This document shows, one piece after another, positions 1 through 7,910 of a stretch of 64,000 bases of DNA. Made by a program: the position numbers and the translations under genes. The first letter of the stretch is position 1, and each line of letters starts with the position of its first letter. Below the pieces are notes generated by a model. It was not told the DNA's origin. It saw nothing but the letters and a program-made list of their open reading frames with translations, and searched no databases. The DNA is from Alkalihalobacterium sp048323755 (GTDB taxonomy: Bacteria > Bacillota > Bacilli > Bacillales > Bacillaceae_F): NCBI RefSeq assembly GCF_048323755.1, contig NZ_JBLWFS010000006.1, positions 129,902-193,901 on the forward strand, given 5' to 3'.

Positions 1-1
1 T

Positions 2-589
2 TACGGATGTTTAACGCTTTTATTTGGGTTACTCATACTTCTTCCAATTCTAAGAGAAGCTACTGCGATCAATTGGATTGCAATGTTTGATAGTTTTTAC
101 CGCTCTGGAGCACTTGTATTTGGTGGTGGCCATGTCGTCTTACCATTACTAGAACGTGAATTTGTACCAACAGGGTGGTTAACAGAAGAACAATTTTTAG
201 CCGGTTATGGTGCAGCCCAAGCCGTACCAGGACCTTTATTTACATTCGCAGCTTACATCGGAGCTGTCATTAACGGGTGGCAAGGCGGATTGTTAGCAAC
301 CGTTGCCATCTTTTTACCTGCATTCCTACTGATTTTAGGAACACTGCCATTTTGGGACACATTACGTCGCAACCCTAAAATCAAAGGAGCATTAATGGGT
401 GTTAATGCTGCAGTTGTCGGCATTTTAATCGCAGCCCTTTACCATCCGATCTGGACTAGCTCGATTTTATCTGCAGTTGATTTTGCATTTGCTGCGGTCC
501 TATTCAGCATGTTAGTGTTCTGGAAACTGCCTCCTTGGGTCATTGTATTGACTGGAGCGTTCGGCGGGTTCCTGTTATCTTTACTATAG
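2..589 (+). CDS. chrA: Chromate transporter, C-terminal part (5' end outside window)
   Basis: The reading frame is open from base 2, so this is the 3' part of a gene starting before the window. The protein is hydrophobic with several membrane segments. It carries the CHR-domain signature FYRSGALVFGGGHVVLPLLE, followed by GWLTEEQF and AQAVPGPLFTFAAYIG, as in the C-terminal half of ChrA proteins. These membrane proteins export chromate. The ATG at 83 is internal and unlikely to be the start, because the sequence upstream of it is also transmembrane. A strong hairpin terminator follows the stop. The family call is secure; chromate as the true substrate is inferred. Confidence 0.85.
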   Translation, partial: YGCLTLLFGLLILLPILREATAINWIAMFDSFYRSGALVFGGGHVVLPLLEREFVPTGWLTEEQFLAGYGAAQAVPGPLFTFAAYIGAVINGWQGGLLATVAIFLPAFLLILGTLPFWDTLRRNPKIKGALMGVNAAVVGILIAALYHPIWTSSILSAVDFAFAAVLFSMLVFWKLPPWVIVLTGAFGGFLLSLL

Positions 590-592
590 TAC

Positions 593-636
593 AAAAAGGA
601 GTAAGGCTATTCGGATTAGCCTCACTCCTTTTTAAA
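593..636. terminator. Bidirectional intrinsic terminator
   Basis: A long stem runs from AAAAAGGAGT through GGCTA to TAGCC and ACTCCTTTTT, with a short TTCGGAT loop. The A-run on one side and T-run on the other let it serve both the chromate transporter (+) and the antiporter (-), which converge here. Confidence 0.85.
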
Positions 637-644
637 TTTATTTA

Positions 645-2129
645 TTAATCTGTTGTTTCTTCAACTTTTAAGTTCAACAGTTTTGTTAATGCTGGTTTAC
701 TTTCCCTTGACGTTAGTATATAAAGAATGTCCCCTGATCTAATTTTAGTTCGTCCACGCGGGGTAATTAACTCTGCATCACGTATTACCGCATTAATTAG
801 AACCTTCTTTGGAAACTCAATCTCCATCACTCTTTTACCGTTAATGATATGGTTTTCATTTACTTGAAATTCAATAATTTCTGCATTCGCTTTTCCAATC
901 GAAACAAGCTCTAAAGAATGAGGAGAGCTAGCTTTTGGTGGCCCTGTTAACTTTAATTTTTCTGCCATGTAGGAAATCGAAGACCCTTGCACAAGTGCAG
1001 ATGTTAATACGACTGCAAAGACAACATTGAAAAACATTTGACTGTTTTCTAATCCCGCAATCATCGGGAATGTTGCTAGAACGATTGGGACTGCTCCCCG
1101 TAAACCTGCCCACGATAAGAAGATTTTTTCTCTCCAACTATATTTCATTCCAATCGTGGAGATGAATACAGCTACTGGCCTTGCTACTACAATTAAAATA
1201 ACAGATATCAACAATCCCTTTAGTAAAATGAAGTCATTAAAAAGTTGACTAGGAAAAATGAGTAAACCTAAAATAACAAACATCAAGATCTGCATCATCC
1301 ATGCAAACCCTTCATTAAACCGGAAAATCGACTGTCGATACGTTATTTCTGAGTTTCCAATTACAAGGGCTGCAACATAAACAGCTAAAAGACCACTAGC
1401 GCCGATAAGTGCCGTTACACTGTAAGTCAATAAAGCAAAGGCTAAAGCAAAGACAGGATACAACCCACTTGAATCTAAGTTGATTCGATTAATTGCATAA
1501 GTGGCAAGCCGGCCAAAACCTAAACCAATGAGAAAACCTATCCCCATTTGCCATAAGAATAATCCTCCTAATAGTAAATAGTTGGGTTCGTCTGCAAGTA
1601 TGAGTTGAATAAAGGAAAGGGTTAAGAATACCGCCATTGGATCATTCGTTCCAGACTCTGCTTCTAATGTTGCTCCCATTCTCGCTTTGATATTCTGACC
1701 TTTTAGAACAGCAAATACAGCTGCAGCATCAGTAGAGCCAACAATGGCGCCGAATAACAAAGCTTCTAGCCACGATACATCAAGAACGAGTTTTGCTGCA
1801 CCTGCAACCACAACTGTAGTAATAATAACACCTAATGTGGCTAAAGATAACGAAGGGATTGCAACCCGTTTAACAGTTGGCCACTTTGTCTGTAACCCAC
1901 CTTCAAACAAAATAATCACTAATGCTAATATACCAATCAGTTGTGCGAGCTTAGCATTATCAAAGTAAATTAATCCTAGGCCATCACTGCCTGCAATCAT
2001 TCCGACTAATATGAAAAGGACAAGAGCTGGTACACCAATTCTTGTTGAAAATTTTGTCGTTAGTACCCCAATAATGAGTAAAAGGGACCCGAGCAAAATG
2101 AAGTAATCTAGATTAAAAGTACCTCCCAT
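645..2129 (-). CDS. Potassium/proton antiporter, CPA1 NhaP2/CvrA type with C-terminal RCK_C domain
   Basis: This 494-residue protein has about 12 hydrophobic segments over residues 1-390. They include the exchanger motifs LVIILFEGGLQ and GSTDAAAVFAVL (conserved Asp) and FLSWAGLRGAVPIVLATFP. A cytosolic tail (about 405-490) resembles the TrkA-C/RCK_C ligand-binding domain. This domain order is that of NhaP2/CvrA potassium/proton antiporters, which help with pH and K+ homeostasis. An AGGAG ribosome site precedes the ATG. It shares a terminator with the chromate transporter and probably has its own promoter, since the upstream integrase ends only 27 bp away. Ion specificity (K+ or Na+) cannot be told from sequence. 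Confidence 0.85.
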   Translation of the reverse strand: MGGTFNLDYFILLGSLLLIIGVLTTKFSTRIGVPALVLFILVGMIAGSDGLGLIYFDNAKLAQLIGILALVIILFEGGLQTKWPTVKRVAIPSLSLATLGVIITTVVVAGAAKLVLDVSWLEALLFGAIVGSTDAAAVFAVLKGQNIKARMGATLEAESGTNDPMAVFLTLSFIQLILADEPNYLLLGGLFLWQMGIGFLIGLGFGRLATYAINRINLDSSGLYPVFALAFALLTYSVTALIGASGLLAVYVAALVIGNSEITYRQSIFRFNEGFAWMMQILMFVILGLLIFPSQLFNDFILLKGLLISVILIVVARPVAVFISTIGMKYSWREKIFLSWAGLRGAVPIVLATFPMIAGLENSQMFFNVVFAVVLTSALVQGSSISYMAEKLKLTGPPKASSPHSLELVSIGKANAEIIEFQVNENHIINGKRVMEIEFPKKVLINAVIRDAELITPRGRTKIRSGDILYILTSRESKPALTKLLNLKVEETTD

Positions 2130-2156
2130 TACTTGATTTTTCTCCTCTCTATCTAT

Positions 2157-2717
2157 CTACAAATTAACATCAATTTGAATTTTATTATTTACTTCGTTTT
2201 TTTCAATTCCTAAATATTTATACGTTTCTGAAGGAGTCGAATGGTTAAAATGTTTTTGTAACAATGATATAGCCACTCCTCTTTTATAGGCATGGTATCC
2301 AAATGTCTTCCTTAGTGTATGTGTACCGATTTTTTGATCTAGGCCTGCTAACCTTGCGATATGATTTATAATTCGATATGCTTGCTGCCTTGTGATCGGT
2401 TGGTCCCCTTTTTGTGATTTAAAAAGATAGTCATCCTCTCTAAGCTGAGAACTTTCAACATACTTTTCCAATGCCAATTTAACTTTGTTATTCATATAAA
2501 TATATCTCTTTTTTTCGTCATTAAATTCGTAGTATTCTCTAACAACCTTTTCTTTTGTATAAACATCTTTAATTTTCAGTCTTAATAATTCAGACACCCT
2601 TAACCCTGTATTAATACCCAAGACAAAGAATAAATAGTCTCTCTTTGAATGATTAAGTAAAATTTGTTTCATTTCCTCGATCTTCGCTTTATCTTTTATC
2701 GCTTCTACGTATTCCAT
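2157..2717 (-). CDS. Small tyrosine recombinase/integrase, catalytic domain only
   Basis: The protein is about 186 residues and consists almost only of the tyrosine-recombinase catalytic domain. It shows the box I Arg in NTGLRVSELL, the HTLRKTFG His-x-x-Arg motif, a HFNHS histidine and the probable nucleophile Tyr in TYKYLGI. The usual N-terminal core-binding SAM-like domain is missing or reduced to about 20 residues. The frame also allows a TTG start at 2729, but the ATG at 2717 with GGGGGAT upstream fits better. Nearby genes are not phage-like. Its upstream region carries repeated TAACAT elements in inverted orientation that could be operator or recombination sites. Similar stand-alone short integrases occur on Bacillus plasmids and chromosomes; the substrate is unknown. 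Confidence 0.8.
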   Translation of the reverse strand: MEYVEAIKDKAKIEEMKQILLNHSKRDYLFFVLGINTGLRVSELLRLKIKDVYTKEKVVREYYEFNDEKKRYIYMNNKVKLALEKYVESSQLREDDYLFKSQKGDQPITRQQAYRIINHIARLAGLDQKIGTHTLRKTFGYHAYKRGVAISLLQKHFNHSTPSETYKYLGIEKNEVNNKIQIDVNL

Positions 2718-2735
2718 CGGATCCCCCAAAGAAAT

Positions 2736-2775
2736 ATGTTACATAACATTATTTTAACATACTCTTATGTAACAT
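2736..2775. repeat. Inverted repeat cluster upstream of the integrase
   Basis: An 11-bp arm ATGTTACATAA (2736-2746) is repeated in inverse as TTATGTAACAT (2765-2775). The motif TAACAT occurs three times (2744, 2755, 2770), and 2736-2749 is itself a 6-2-6 palindrome. The position just upstream of the integrase start fits an autoregulatory operator or a recombinase core site. Confidence 0.55.
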
Positions 2776-2871
2776 ACATTGATATACACTCATTTTTTAA
2801 CAAGCAACAGTACTTTGTTGATAATTTAAGAGTAAGCACATATACTAACAAAAAAAATAGTTGGTGTACTT

Positions 2872-3204
2872 ATGAAAAACATACTTCTATTCCTTTTTAT
2901 CTTTATATTTAGCTTTATTTTTTCCCCTTTTGAAATTGATTTACATGCAGGGACAAATGATGATCCTTTAATCGTTGTTCTACCAAATTCATCAGATTTA
3001 AATACGGGCTATTTCGGGAGTCCGCTTTCATTCAAAGGAAGCGTACCAAACTATTTGTTTACGCCAACTAATATATTGTATGTTTTACCCTGTAAATATC
3101 TATTTCAAGCCACAGTTGAAAAATTGAAAACGATAGCAAACCTACTTACAATTAAATTTCAAAGTACATTCATCCTTCAGCGTTCTTATTACTTCATAAA
3201 TTAA
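2872..3204 (+). CDS. Hypothetical small exported protein (doubtful)
   Basis: This open frame of 110 codons begins with a very hydrophobic leader of about 20 residues (MKNILLFLFIFIFSFIF), like a signal peptide, followed by a polar region. I recognise no domain, and the C-terminal third looks unlike a conserved fold. The ribosome site is weak (GGTG). It precedes a better supported small membrane-protein gene on the same strand. It may be a fast-evolving secreted protein or a chance frame. Confidence 0.3.
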   Translation: MKNILLFLFIFIFSFIFSPFEIDLHAGTNDDPLIVVLPNSSDLNTGYFGSPLSFKGSVPNYLFTPTNILYVLPCKYLFQATVEKLKTIANLLTIKFQSTFILQRSYYFIN

Positions 3205-3224
3205 ATTCTGAAGGAGATGTCAAA

Positions 3225-3362
3225 ATGGAATCGAATAAAAGAGCGAAATTCCCACCTGAAATTAGAGACCCAATTATGAGCATCGTTATTTCAATTATTT
3301 TAATGACGATCGTGTTTTTATTTGCGCATTTTGTATTAGGCCTGGAAGTCTTCCCTGACTAA
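3225..3362 (+). CDS. 45-residue single-pass membrane protein, unknown function
   Basis: The sequence starts MESNKRAKFPPEIRDP and continues into one strongly hydrophobic helix (about residues 18-40). A near-perfect ribosome site (GAAGGAGATG) lies 6 bases before the ATG, and a hairpin terminator follows the stop. The charged, proline-containing N-terminus plus one helix recalls small accessory subunits of membrane complexes, but I do not recognise a family. It lies upstream of an ACR3/BASS exporter. Confidence 0.6.
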   Translation: MESNKRAKFPPEIRDPIMSIVISIILMTIVFLFAHFVLGLEVFPD

Positions 3363-3375
3363 TCTATTTAAAGAT

Positions 3376-3418
3376 GCCCCTAACACCACGTAACGATGGT
3401 CAGGGGCACTTTTCTTTT
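3376..3418 (+). terminator. Intrinsic terminator after the 45-residue membrane protein
   Basis: GCCCCT pairs with AGGGGC, with an inner ACCA/TGGT pairing, followed by TTTTCTTTT. Confidence 0.7.
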
Positions 3419-3496
3419 GATTACAATTTATCTCAACAACATTCATATGGTAATATGATAATACGTTACGAATAGAACAGTTGGTGCAAAACGTTT

Positions 3497-4435
3497 ATGA
3501 ATTTATTTGAAAAATTATATTCACTTGTCATTTTAATAGCTGTTGTTATTGGGTTACTATTAGGGAAGCTCGATGTTGTTAGCGGACGTACTGAGGCGTT
3601 CATTGTTCCGTTATTAGTGGCCATGCTCTATATCACTTTTTTACAACTACCTGTAGAGAATATAAGATCATCTCTTAAGAACTTAAGGTTTACCTCCCTT
3701 GCTTTGTTAATTAATTTTATTTGGGTACCGATCCTCGCTTGGCTGCTAGCCTTAGCTTTCTTATCCAACCATCCAGCTTTGTACATTGGATTTATAATGT
3801 TGATGGTCACACCATGTACGGATTGGTACTTAATCTTTACAAGCATTGCAAGAGGTAACGTTGCGCTATCGACTGCGATTTTGCCGTTAAATTTGATATT
3901 ACAAATCCTATTACTCCCGGTTTTTCTCCTTCTATTTGGTGGTACGACCGGTGTTGTTGAGTGGTCTTTCTTATTAGAGAGCGTTCTACTCATTTTACTC
4001 ATTCCTTTTATTGGCGCGTTATTCACAAAGGCACTGTTACGAAAAAAGCAGCACATCACAGAAAGTTTCTTTTCTTCGATTAGCTTGTTGCCGATGATTT
4101 TTCTAAGTCTTGCGATTGTTGCTATGTTCTCAGCTCACGGTCAATTGCTCTTTAACCATATCGATTTATTATGGAAAATTACAATCCCGATCTTATGCTT
4201 TTTTGTGATTAACTTTATGATTGGCCAAAAAATCGGTAAGGCCATGAACTTATGCTATGCAGATCGAGCTAGTTTAAGCCTGACAACTCTTGCCCGAAAC
4301 TCTCCCATTGCGTTAGCGATAGCCATGACTGCCTTCCCAGATGAACCGTTAATTGCTCTCACTTTAGTAATTGGACCTTTGTTAGAGTTACCTATTTTAG
4401 CGCTTATTTCTCAAGTATTGTTATTACGAAAATAA
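3497..4435 (+). CDS. ACR3/BASS superfamily transporter, arsenite-exporter-like
   Basis: This 312-residue membrane protein has about 9-10 hydrophobic segments. MVTPCTDWYLIFTSIARGN resembles the conserved Cys-containing segment of ACR3-type arsenite exporters and BASS-family carriers. Similar Bacillus proteins are usually named arsenic resistance protein. No ars regulator or reductase gene is adjacent, so arsenite may not be the substrate; another organic or inorganic anion is possible. The gene stands alone between two terminators. The sequence directly before the ATG (AAACGTTT) shows no clear Shine-Dalgarno. Confidence 0.75.
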   Translation: MNLFEKLYSLVILIAVVIGLLLGKLDVVSGRTEAFIVPLLVAMLYITFLQLPVENIRSSLKNLRFTSLALLINFIWVPILAWLLALAFLSNHPALYIGFIMLMVTPCTDWYLIFTSIARGNVALSTAILPLNLILQILLLPVFLLLFGGTTGVVEWSFLLESVLLILLIPFIGALFTKALLRKKQHITESFFSSISLLPMIFLSLAIVAMFSAHGQLLFNHIDLLWKITIPILCFFVINFMIGQKIGKAMNLCYADRASLSLTTLARNSPIALAIAMTAFPDEPLIALTLVIGPLLELPILALISQVLLLRK

Positions 4436-4487
4436 ACATAGAATATTTCAGAAAGTGTAAAGGCACATATCCGAAAACAAAGGCACA

Positions 4488-4519
4488 AAAAAACCAGTCA
4501 CCACTTAGACTGGTTTTTT
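4488..4519. terminator. Bidirectional intrinsic terminator
   Basis: AAAAAACCAGTC pairs perfectly with GACTGGTTTTTT around an 8-base loop. It sits between the convergent ACR3/BASS gene and the PII gene. Confidence 0.9.
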
Positions 4520-4541
4520 CTATACAATTTATTTTTACTAT

Positions 4542-5267
4542 CTATTTAAATTTTTCATTTACCATTTCATTCAAGACATGATTAATTCCGACCGTACGTT
4601 CCACATCTAGTACAAAGGCAATACCTTTACCTGGTTCATCTAAATGCGCTTCTTTCATAATCATCGTTAATACATCATCTGTCTTTTCACGGTCAATTAA
4701 TGTAAGTACGATCTCCTTTTCCGGTTCAATTAATATATTAAAAAATTTAGCCTGTTCATGGATTCCTGTGCCTCGACCAGTTAAGATCGTACCTCCTTCT
4801 GCCCCGGCTTTCTTTGAAGCTTCTACTACTTTATCGGAATCACCTTTATTAATGATAGTTACAATGAGTTCATAGTTTATCGTCTGATTTGGCATAGGTA
4901 TATTCCTCTCTTCCTCCATTGCTGGATTATTTTCTATTGGTACATTTAATAAATGACAAATTCCACCGACATGCTTTAAATCAATGATCATTCCGAGACC
5001 TTTTCCAGGCTCATTTATTTTACAGTCGTTCACAATCGTTTGAACTACATTCCCCATTATATTAGTAGAAGCAAGGGTTAATATGACCTCTTTCTCCGGC
5101 TCTACCGGTATACCTAAAAACGTTTTATTCTCATGGATGCCCGTTCCTTTACCGAGTAGAATTGTGCCGCCTTCTGCCCCTGCTTTCTTAGTTGCTTTTA
5201 CTATATTTTTCGCTTGTCCTTTTTTTACAACTGTAATCATTAATTTATGCTTCAGATTTAGCTTCAT
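4542..5267 (-). CDS. Tandem PII-family (GlnB-like) protein linked to DUF1538
   Basis: The protein of about 241 residues contains two homologous PII-like units joined by a linker (about 105-125). Unit 1 has ITVVKKGQAKNIVKATKKAGAEGGTIL and unit 2 has VTIINKGDSDKVVEASKKAGAEGGTIL. Both continue into G(K/R)GTGIHE and an EPEKE(V/I) strand, then end in NEPGKGLG or DEPGKGIA. Canonical PII is about 112 residues, so this is a fused duplication. The long upstream frame (to 5303) overlaps the DUF1538 gene; AAAGGAGG before the ATG at 5267 decides the start and gives a 23-base overlap, so translation is probably coupled. PII proteins bind ATP/ADP and 2-oxoglutarate and gate membrane transporters. The T-loop Tyr of GlnB is not seen. 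Regulating the two DUF1538 proteins is the inferred job. Confidence 0.85.
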   Translation of the reverse strand: MKLNLKHKLMITVVKKGQAKNIVKATKKAGAEGGTILLGKGTGIHENKTFLGIPVEPEKEVILTLASTNIMGNVVQTIVNDCKINEPGKGLGMIIDLKHVGGICHLLNVPIENNPAMEEERNIPMPNQTINYELIVTIINKGDSDKVVEASKKAGAEGGTILTGRGTGIHEQAKFFNILIEPEKEIVLTLIDREKTDDVLTMIMKEAHLDEPGKGIAFVLDVERTVGINHVLNEMVNEKFK

Positions 5268-5994
5268 CCTTACCTTTACCTCCTTTGCGCTCATACAACA
5301 CACCTAATATTAATACCGATAAGATCGGTGATAACGCAACGAGTGCAATCATACCAAACCCATCAATAAGCGGGTCCCTTCCTTCAATGGCAGATGCTAC
5401 TCCAACAGCAATGGCTAAAATAAAAGTTACCGTCATCGGACCTGTTGCTACCCCGCCAGAGTCAAAGGCGATAGAGGTAAACGTCTTTGAAGAAAAGAAC
5501 ATCATTATAATAACAATTAAATAACCTGGAATAACAAAATACCATAATGGAATTCCAACTAAAATCCGTAACATTGAAACAGCAATCGAAACGGCAACTC
5601 CGATCGAAAGTGTATAGAGCATAACCTTCTGTGAAATATATCCGCCAGAAACCTTTTCAACTTCATGATTTAGTATACGTACTGCAGGTTCTGCAAATGT
5701 AGCAACAAAGCCTAATACAAAGCCTATCGGGATCAGCACCCAATTATACGATAAACTGCCTAACGTTTCGCCAATCAACTCGCCGGCTGGAAAAAAACCA
5801 ACATGAACGCCTTGCAAAAAAAGGGCGAGCCCAAAAAACGAAAGAATAAAACCTTTTACGATATTTATAATCTTTTGTTTTTCTAATTTTAGAAAGAAAA
5901 ATTGAAAAATAAGAAAGAAAATAATCAATGGCAGTAAGGCAAATGTTACTTCAAGTAATACATGGCCAAACCCTTCGAATACGTTAATTTTCAT
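5245..5994 (-). CDS. DUF1538 integral membrane protein, second of pair
   Basis: The protein is 249 residues with about 6-7 hydrophobic segments. Family-typical motifs are GFVATFAEPAVRIL (about residue 90) and FDSGGVATGPMTVTFILAIAVGVAS (about residue 180), which recur in its partner. The charged tail ends KGKDEAKSEA. Its ATG overlaps the preceding stop by 4 bases (ATGA). DUF1538 proteins are predicted transporters of unknown substrate, often encoded as a pair or a fused double with a PII protein. The conserved acidic AEP and SGG/AGG-TGPMT segments could line a transport path; that is inference. Confidence 0.85.
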   Translation of the reverse strand: MKINVFEGFGHVLLEVTFALLPLIIFFLIFQFFFLKLEKQKIINIVKGFILSFFGLALFLQGVHVGFFPAGELIGETLGSLSYNWVLIPIGFVLGFVATFAEPAVRILNHEVEKVSGGYISQKVMLYTLSIGVAVSIAVSMLRILVGIPLWYFVIPGYLIVIIMMFFSSKTFTSIAFDSGGVATGPMTVTFILAIAVGVASAIEGRDPLIDGFGMIALVALSPILSVLILGVLYERKGGKGKDEAKSEA

Positions 5995-6683
5995 CCGTAA
6001 ATCACTCCTAATAACAAGACAGCCAAGATCGGCCCAATCGAAGCAAGAGCTACTAAACCAAAACTGTCGCTAGAAGATGTCTTACCTCTTAATACAGAGG
6101 CTACCCCTACCCCAAGGGCTAGAATAAAGGGTACAGTCATAGGCCCCGTTGTAACCCCGCCCGCATCAAAAGATATTGGTATAAAATGAGCCGGGGTAAA
6201 TGAAGCTAATAAAAACACAAGACCGTAGCCACCTACAAGCAACCACTTGATCGAAATGTTAAAAACGATTCGTAACATCGCTAATGCTACAAAAATCCCA
6301 ACGCCAAGCGCGACGGAATATACTAAAATATTTCGCGATATTTCACCGTTAGATACTTGGTCAATTTGTAAGGCAAGCACGCGGACATCTGGCTCTGCAA
6401 CTGTAACGACAAAACCCAGCAAAAATCCAAAGAATAAAATTAAGCCGATTTTTTTCGTTTTTGGCAGCGCCGATCCTACCATTTCACCTACCGGTAGCAA
6501 TCCAATATGTACACCTAATAAAAATAACATTAACCCTAAGCTTACCATGACAACCCCTGCTAGAAATTGAAAAAACACTTCCATAGGAAGCCATATCAAA
6601 GTAAATTGTAAAATAACAATAACGAGTGTAATAGGTAAAATCGCATAAACAACTTCTTTCACGGTATCTCTTATATCCTGCAT
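5991..6683 (-). CDS. DUF1538 integral membrane protein, first of pair
   Basis: The protein is 230 residues with several membrane segments. It shares GFVVTVAEPDVRVL and FDAGGVTTGPMTVPFILALGVGVAS with the downstream gene, so the two are paralogues that probably act as a heterodimer. It is the first gene of the three-gene operon. Start context is CGAGGGGAGAACTAG before ATG. It lacks the charged tail of its partner. Family function is not established as far as I know. Confidence 0.85.
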   Translation of the reverse strand: MQDIRDTVKEVVYAILPITLVIVILQFTLIWLPMEVFFQFLAGVVMVSLGLMLFLLGVHIGLLPVGEMVGSALPKTKKIGLILFFGFLLGFVVTVAEPDVRVLALQIDQVSNGEISRNILVYSVALGVGIFVALAMLRIVFNISIKWLLVGGYGLVFLLASFTPAHFIPISFDAGGVTTGPMTVPFILALGVGVASVLRGKTSSSDSFGLVALASIGPILAVLLLGVIYG

Positions 6684-6935
6684 CTAGTTCTCCCCTCGTA
6701 ATTTTTACGCCATTCTTTTTAGTTTATTTCTTTTTCTCTATATTAAATACCTCTTTTATTATAGTTGAAACTCTTCAACAAAAAATAAGGTTAGATCACA
6801 TAATTTGACAATTCAATGAAAAGTACTAATAAATTCGTAGAAAAAAAGCTTTGTTGTTTTTAATTTCGTTTTCGGATTTTTTTAATAAAGAATTAAGGGA
6901 ACATACTATCATATTGATTCCCATAATAAAACAAG

Positions 6936-6964
6936 TTGTCTTTCTAGAATAATCATGATATATT
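6936..6964 (+). promoter_or_regulatory. Sigma-A type promoter for small RNA
   Basis: TTGTCT (6936-6941), a 17-bp spacer and TATATT (6959-6964) form a good vegetative promoter. The predicted start is G6971, exactly where a structured RNA element begins. Confidence 0.6.
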
Positions 6965-6970
6965 AATAAA

Positions 6971-7086
6971 GCGATGAGCTCATTGTGTAAGTCGATAAAC
7001 ACGCCTTTTGGTAATGCACTATGTGGAGTGCAGTTTATCGCCTCAATACGCGAAGACGACGTCCTTTGGGCGTCGTCTTCTTTTTA
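6971..7086 (+). ncRNA. Candidate structured small RNA with own promoter and terminator
   Basis: Downstream of the promoter, pairings nest as follows. CGATAAAC (6993-7000) pairs with GTTTATCG (7033-7040), enclosing a GCC-TTTT-GGT mini-hairpin and a TGCACT/AGTGCA hairpin (7015-7032). Flanking GAG/CTC and GCG/CGC segments (about 6971-6978 and 7042-7051) can close an outer stem. It ends with a perfect 10-bp terminator hairpin, GAAGACGACG/CGTCGTCTTC, and TTTTT (7052-7085). The only long frame is unconvincing: it begins ATGAGCTC without a ribosome site and runs through the terminator. I do not recognise the class. It lies between a divergent DUF1538 operon and a convergent membrane-protein gene. 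Confidence 0.6.
7052..7086 (+). terminator. Intrinsic terminator of the small RNA
   Basis: Perfect 10-bp stem with a 9-base loop and a downstream TTTTT run on the + strand. There is no T-run on the - strand, so it serves + transcription. Confidence 0.85.
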
Positions 7087-7092
7087 TATGTG

Positions 7093-7686
7093 TTATAAAA
7101 ACGTATTAATTATTCTTTTGGAATACTTGTCTACGTTCATTAAGTTTAACTTTCTAACCCCTAATACGACCGGCCCCATCAAAAACTCATTCCGAAATGG
7201 CACCTTAAAGTAACGAACTAAGAAAAGAAAAGAACAAACAGAAAGTACCCCCACTAGAATTGGGTTAATTAAAATTAAATAACTCAAACTGTACATAAGT
7301 ACGTACAGCAAAGCTGACCACCCGAGGTTCCAGCTATGGAGGAAATAAATCGCATTAAACTTTTTTAAACCCAACCACTCTACCACTATTGAAGTTAGCA
7401 CCCATTTTATAATGTGTAAAATTTTCTTTATTACTGAATTTGGAATATTAGATAAAAATAAAAGCGTAAGTAACGGCATGATGACAAAAAGATGTATACC
7501 CCTTACACACCTTACACTCATGTAACTGGACTTATAATCCCACAAAATAAAGTGCTTACATGTGTAATAATAAAGCAAATTAAAAAAACCAACATATAGA
7601 GCGCTAATATAATGCTTCTTTATGTTCTTCCACGTCTTTCGCTTTATATTTAACACAATTAGAAAAACAGCTAAAAATATATGCAT
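7093..7686 (-). CDS. Multi-pass membrane protein, CBO0543-like
   Basis: This 197-residue, very hydrophobic protein has about five membrane segments. Its pattern (aromatic-rich segment with DYK, then a HLFVIMP-L-TLLFL stretch) resembles the CBO0543 family of small Bacillus/Clostridium membrane proteins. No catalytic motif is visible. GGTAGAGGAG precedes the ATG. Function is unknown, and the family assignment is from memory of the pattern, not from alignment. Confidence 0.6.
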   Translation of the reverse strand: MHIFLAVFLIVLNIKRKTWKNIKKHYISALYVGFFNLLYYYTCKHFILWDYKSSYMSVRCVRGIHLFVIMPLLTLLFLSNIPNSVIKKILHIIKWVLTSIVVEWLGLKKFNAIYFLHSWNLGWSALLYVLMYSLSYLILINPILVGVLSVCSFLFLVRYFKVPFRNEFLMGPVVLGVRKLNLMNVDKYSKRIINTFL

Positions 7687-7768
7687 TTTCTCCTCTACCT
7701 TTTCGAATGTAATTATTTGTAAATCACTTATAACTTCTCCTTAAAAAGCCTAAACATACCTAAAAAGT

Positions 7769-7816
7769 GGTGCCAGGCACCTTCAATACAGTAAAGTGTT
7801 GAAGGTGCCTGGCACC
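7769..7816. repeat. Perfect 18-bp inverted repeat of the GGTGCCTGGCACC type
   Basis: Arms 7769-7786 and 7799-7816 are exact complements around a 12-base loop. The core GGTGCCAGGCACC is itself near-palindromic. A related repeat is at 46857-46900. Such GGTGCCTGGCACC elements are dispersed in Bacillaceae intergenic DNA. Confidence 0.75.
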
Positions 7817-7910
7817 GCATAAGGATAGACAACCATTTTTCTTAGATTTATACCCGATTGATTGTATGTACATATCATAGCTATATATGATTAAGAGGTG
7901 AGTTTGTGAA

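Noticed and set aside
2664..2912. 82-codon + strand frame covering the integrase promoter
   Set aside because: It overlaps the integrase start in antisense and lacks a ribosome site.
6993..7040. Purine-type riboswitch in the small RNA
   Set aside because: There is a three-way-like junction, but the conserved core nucleotides of purine riboswitches are absent and no target gene lies downstream in sense.
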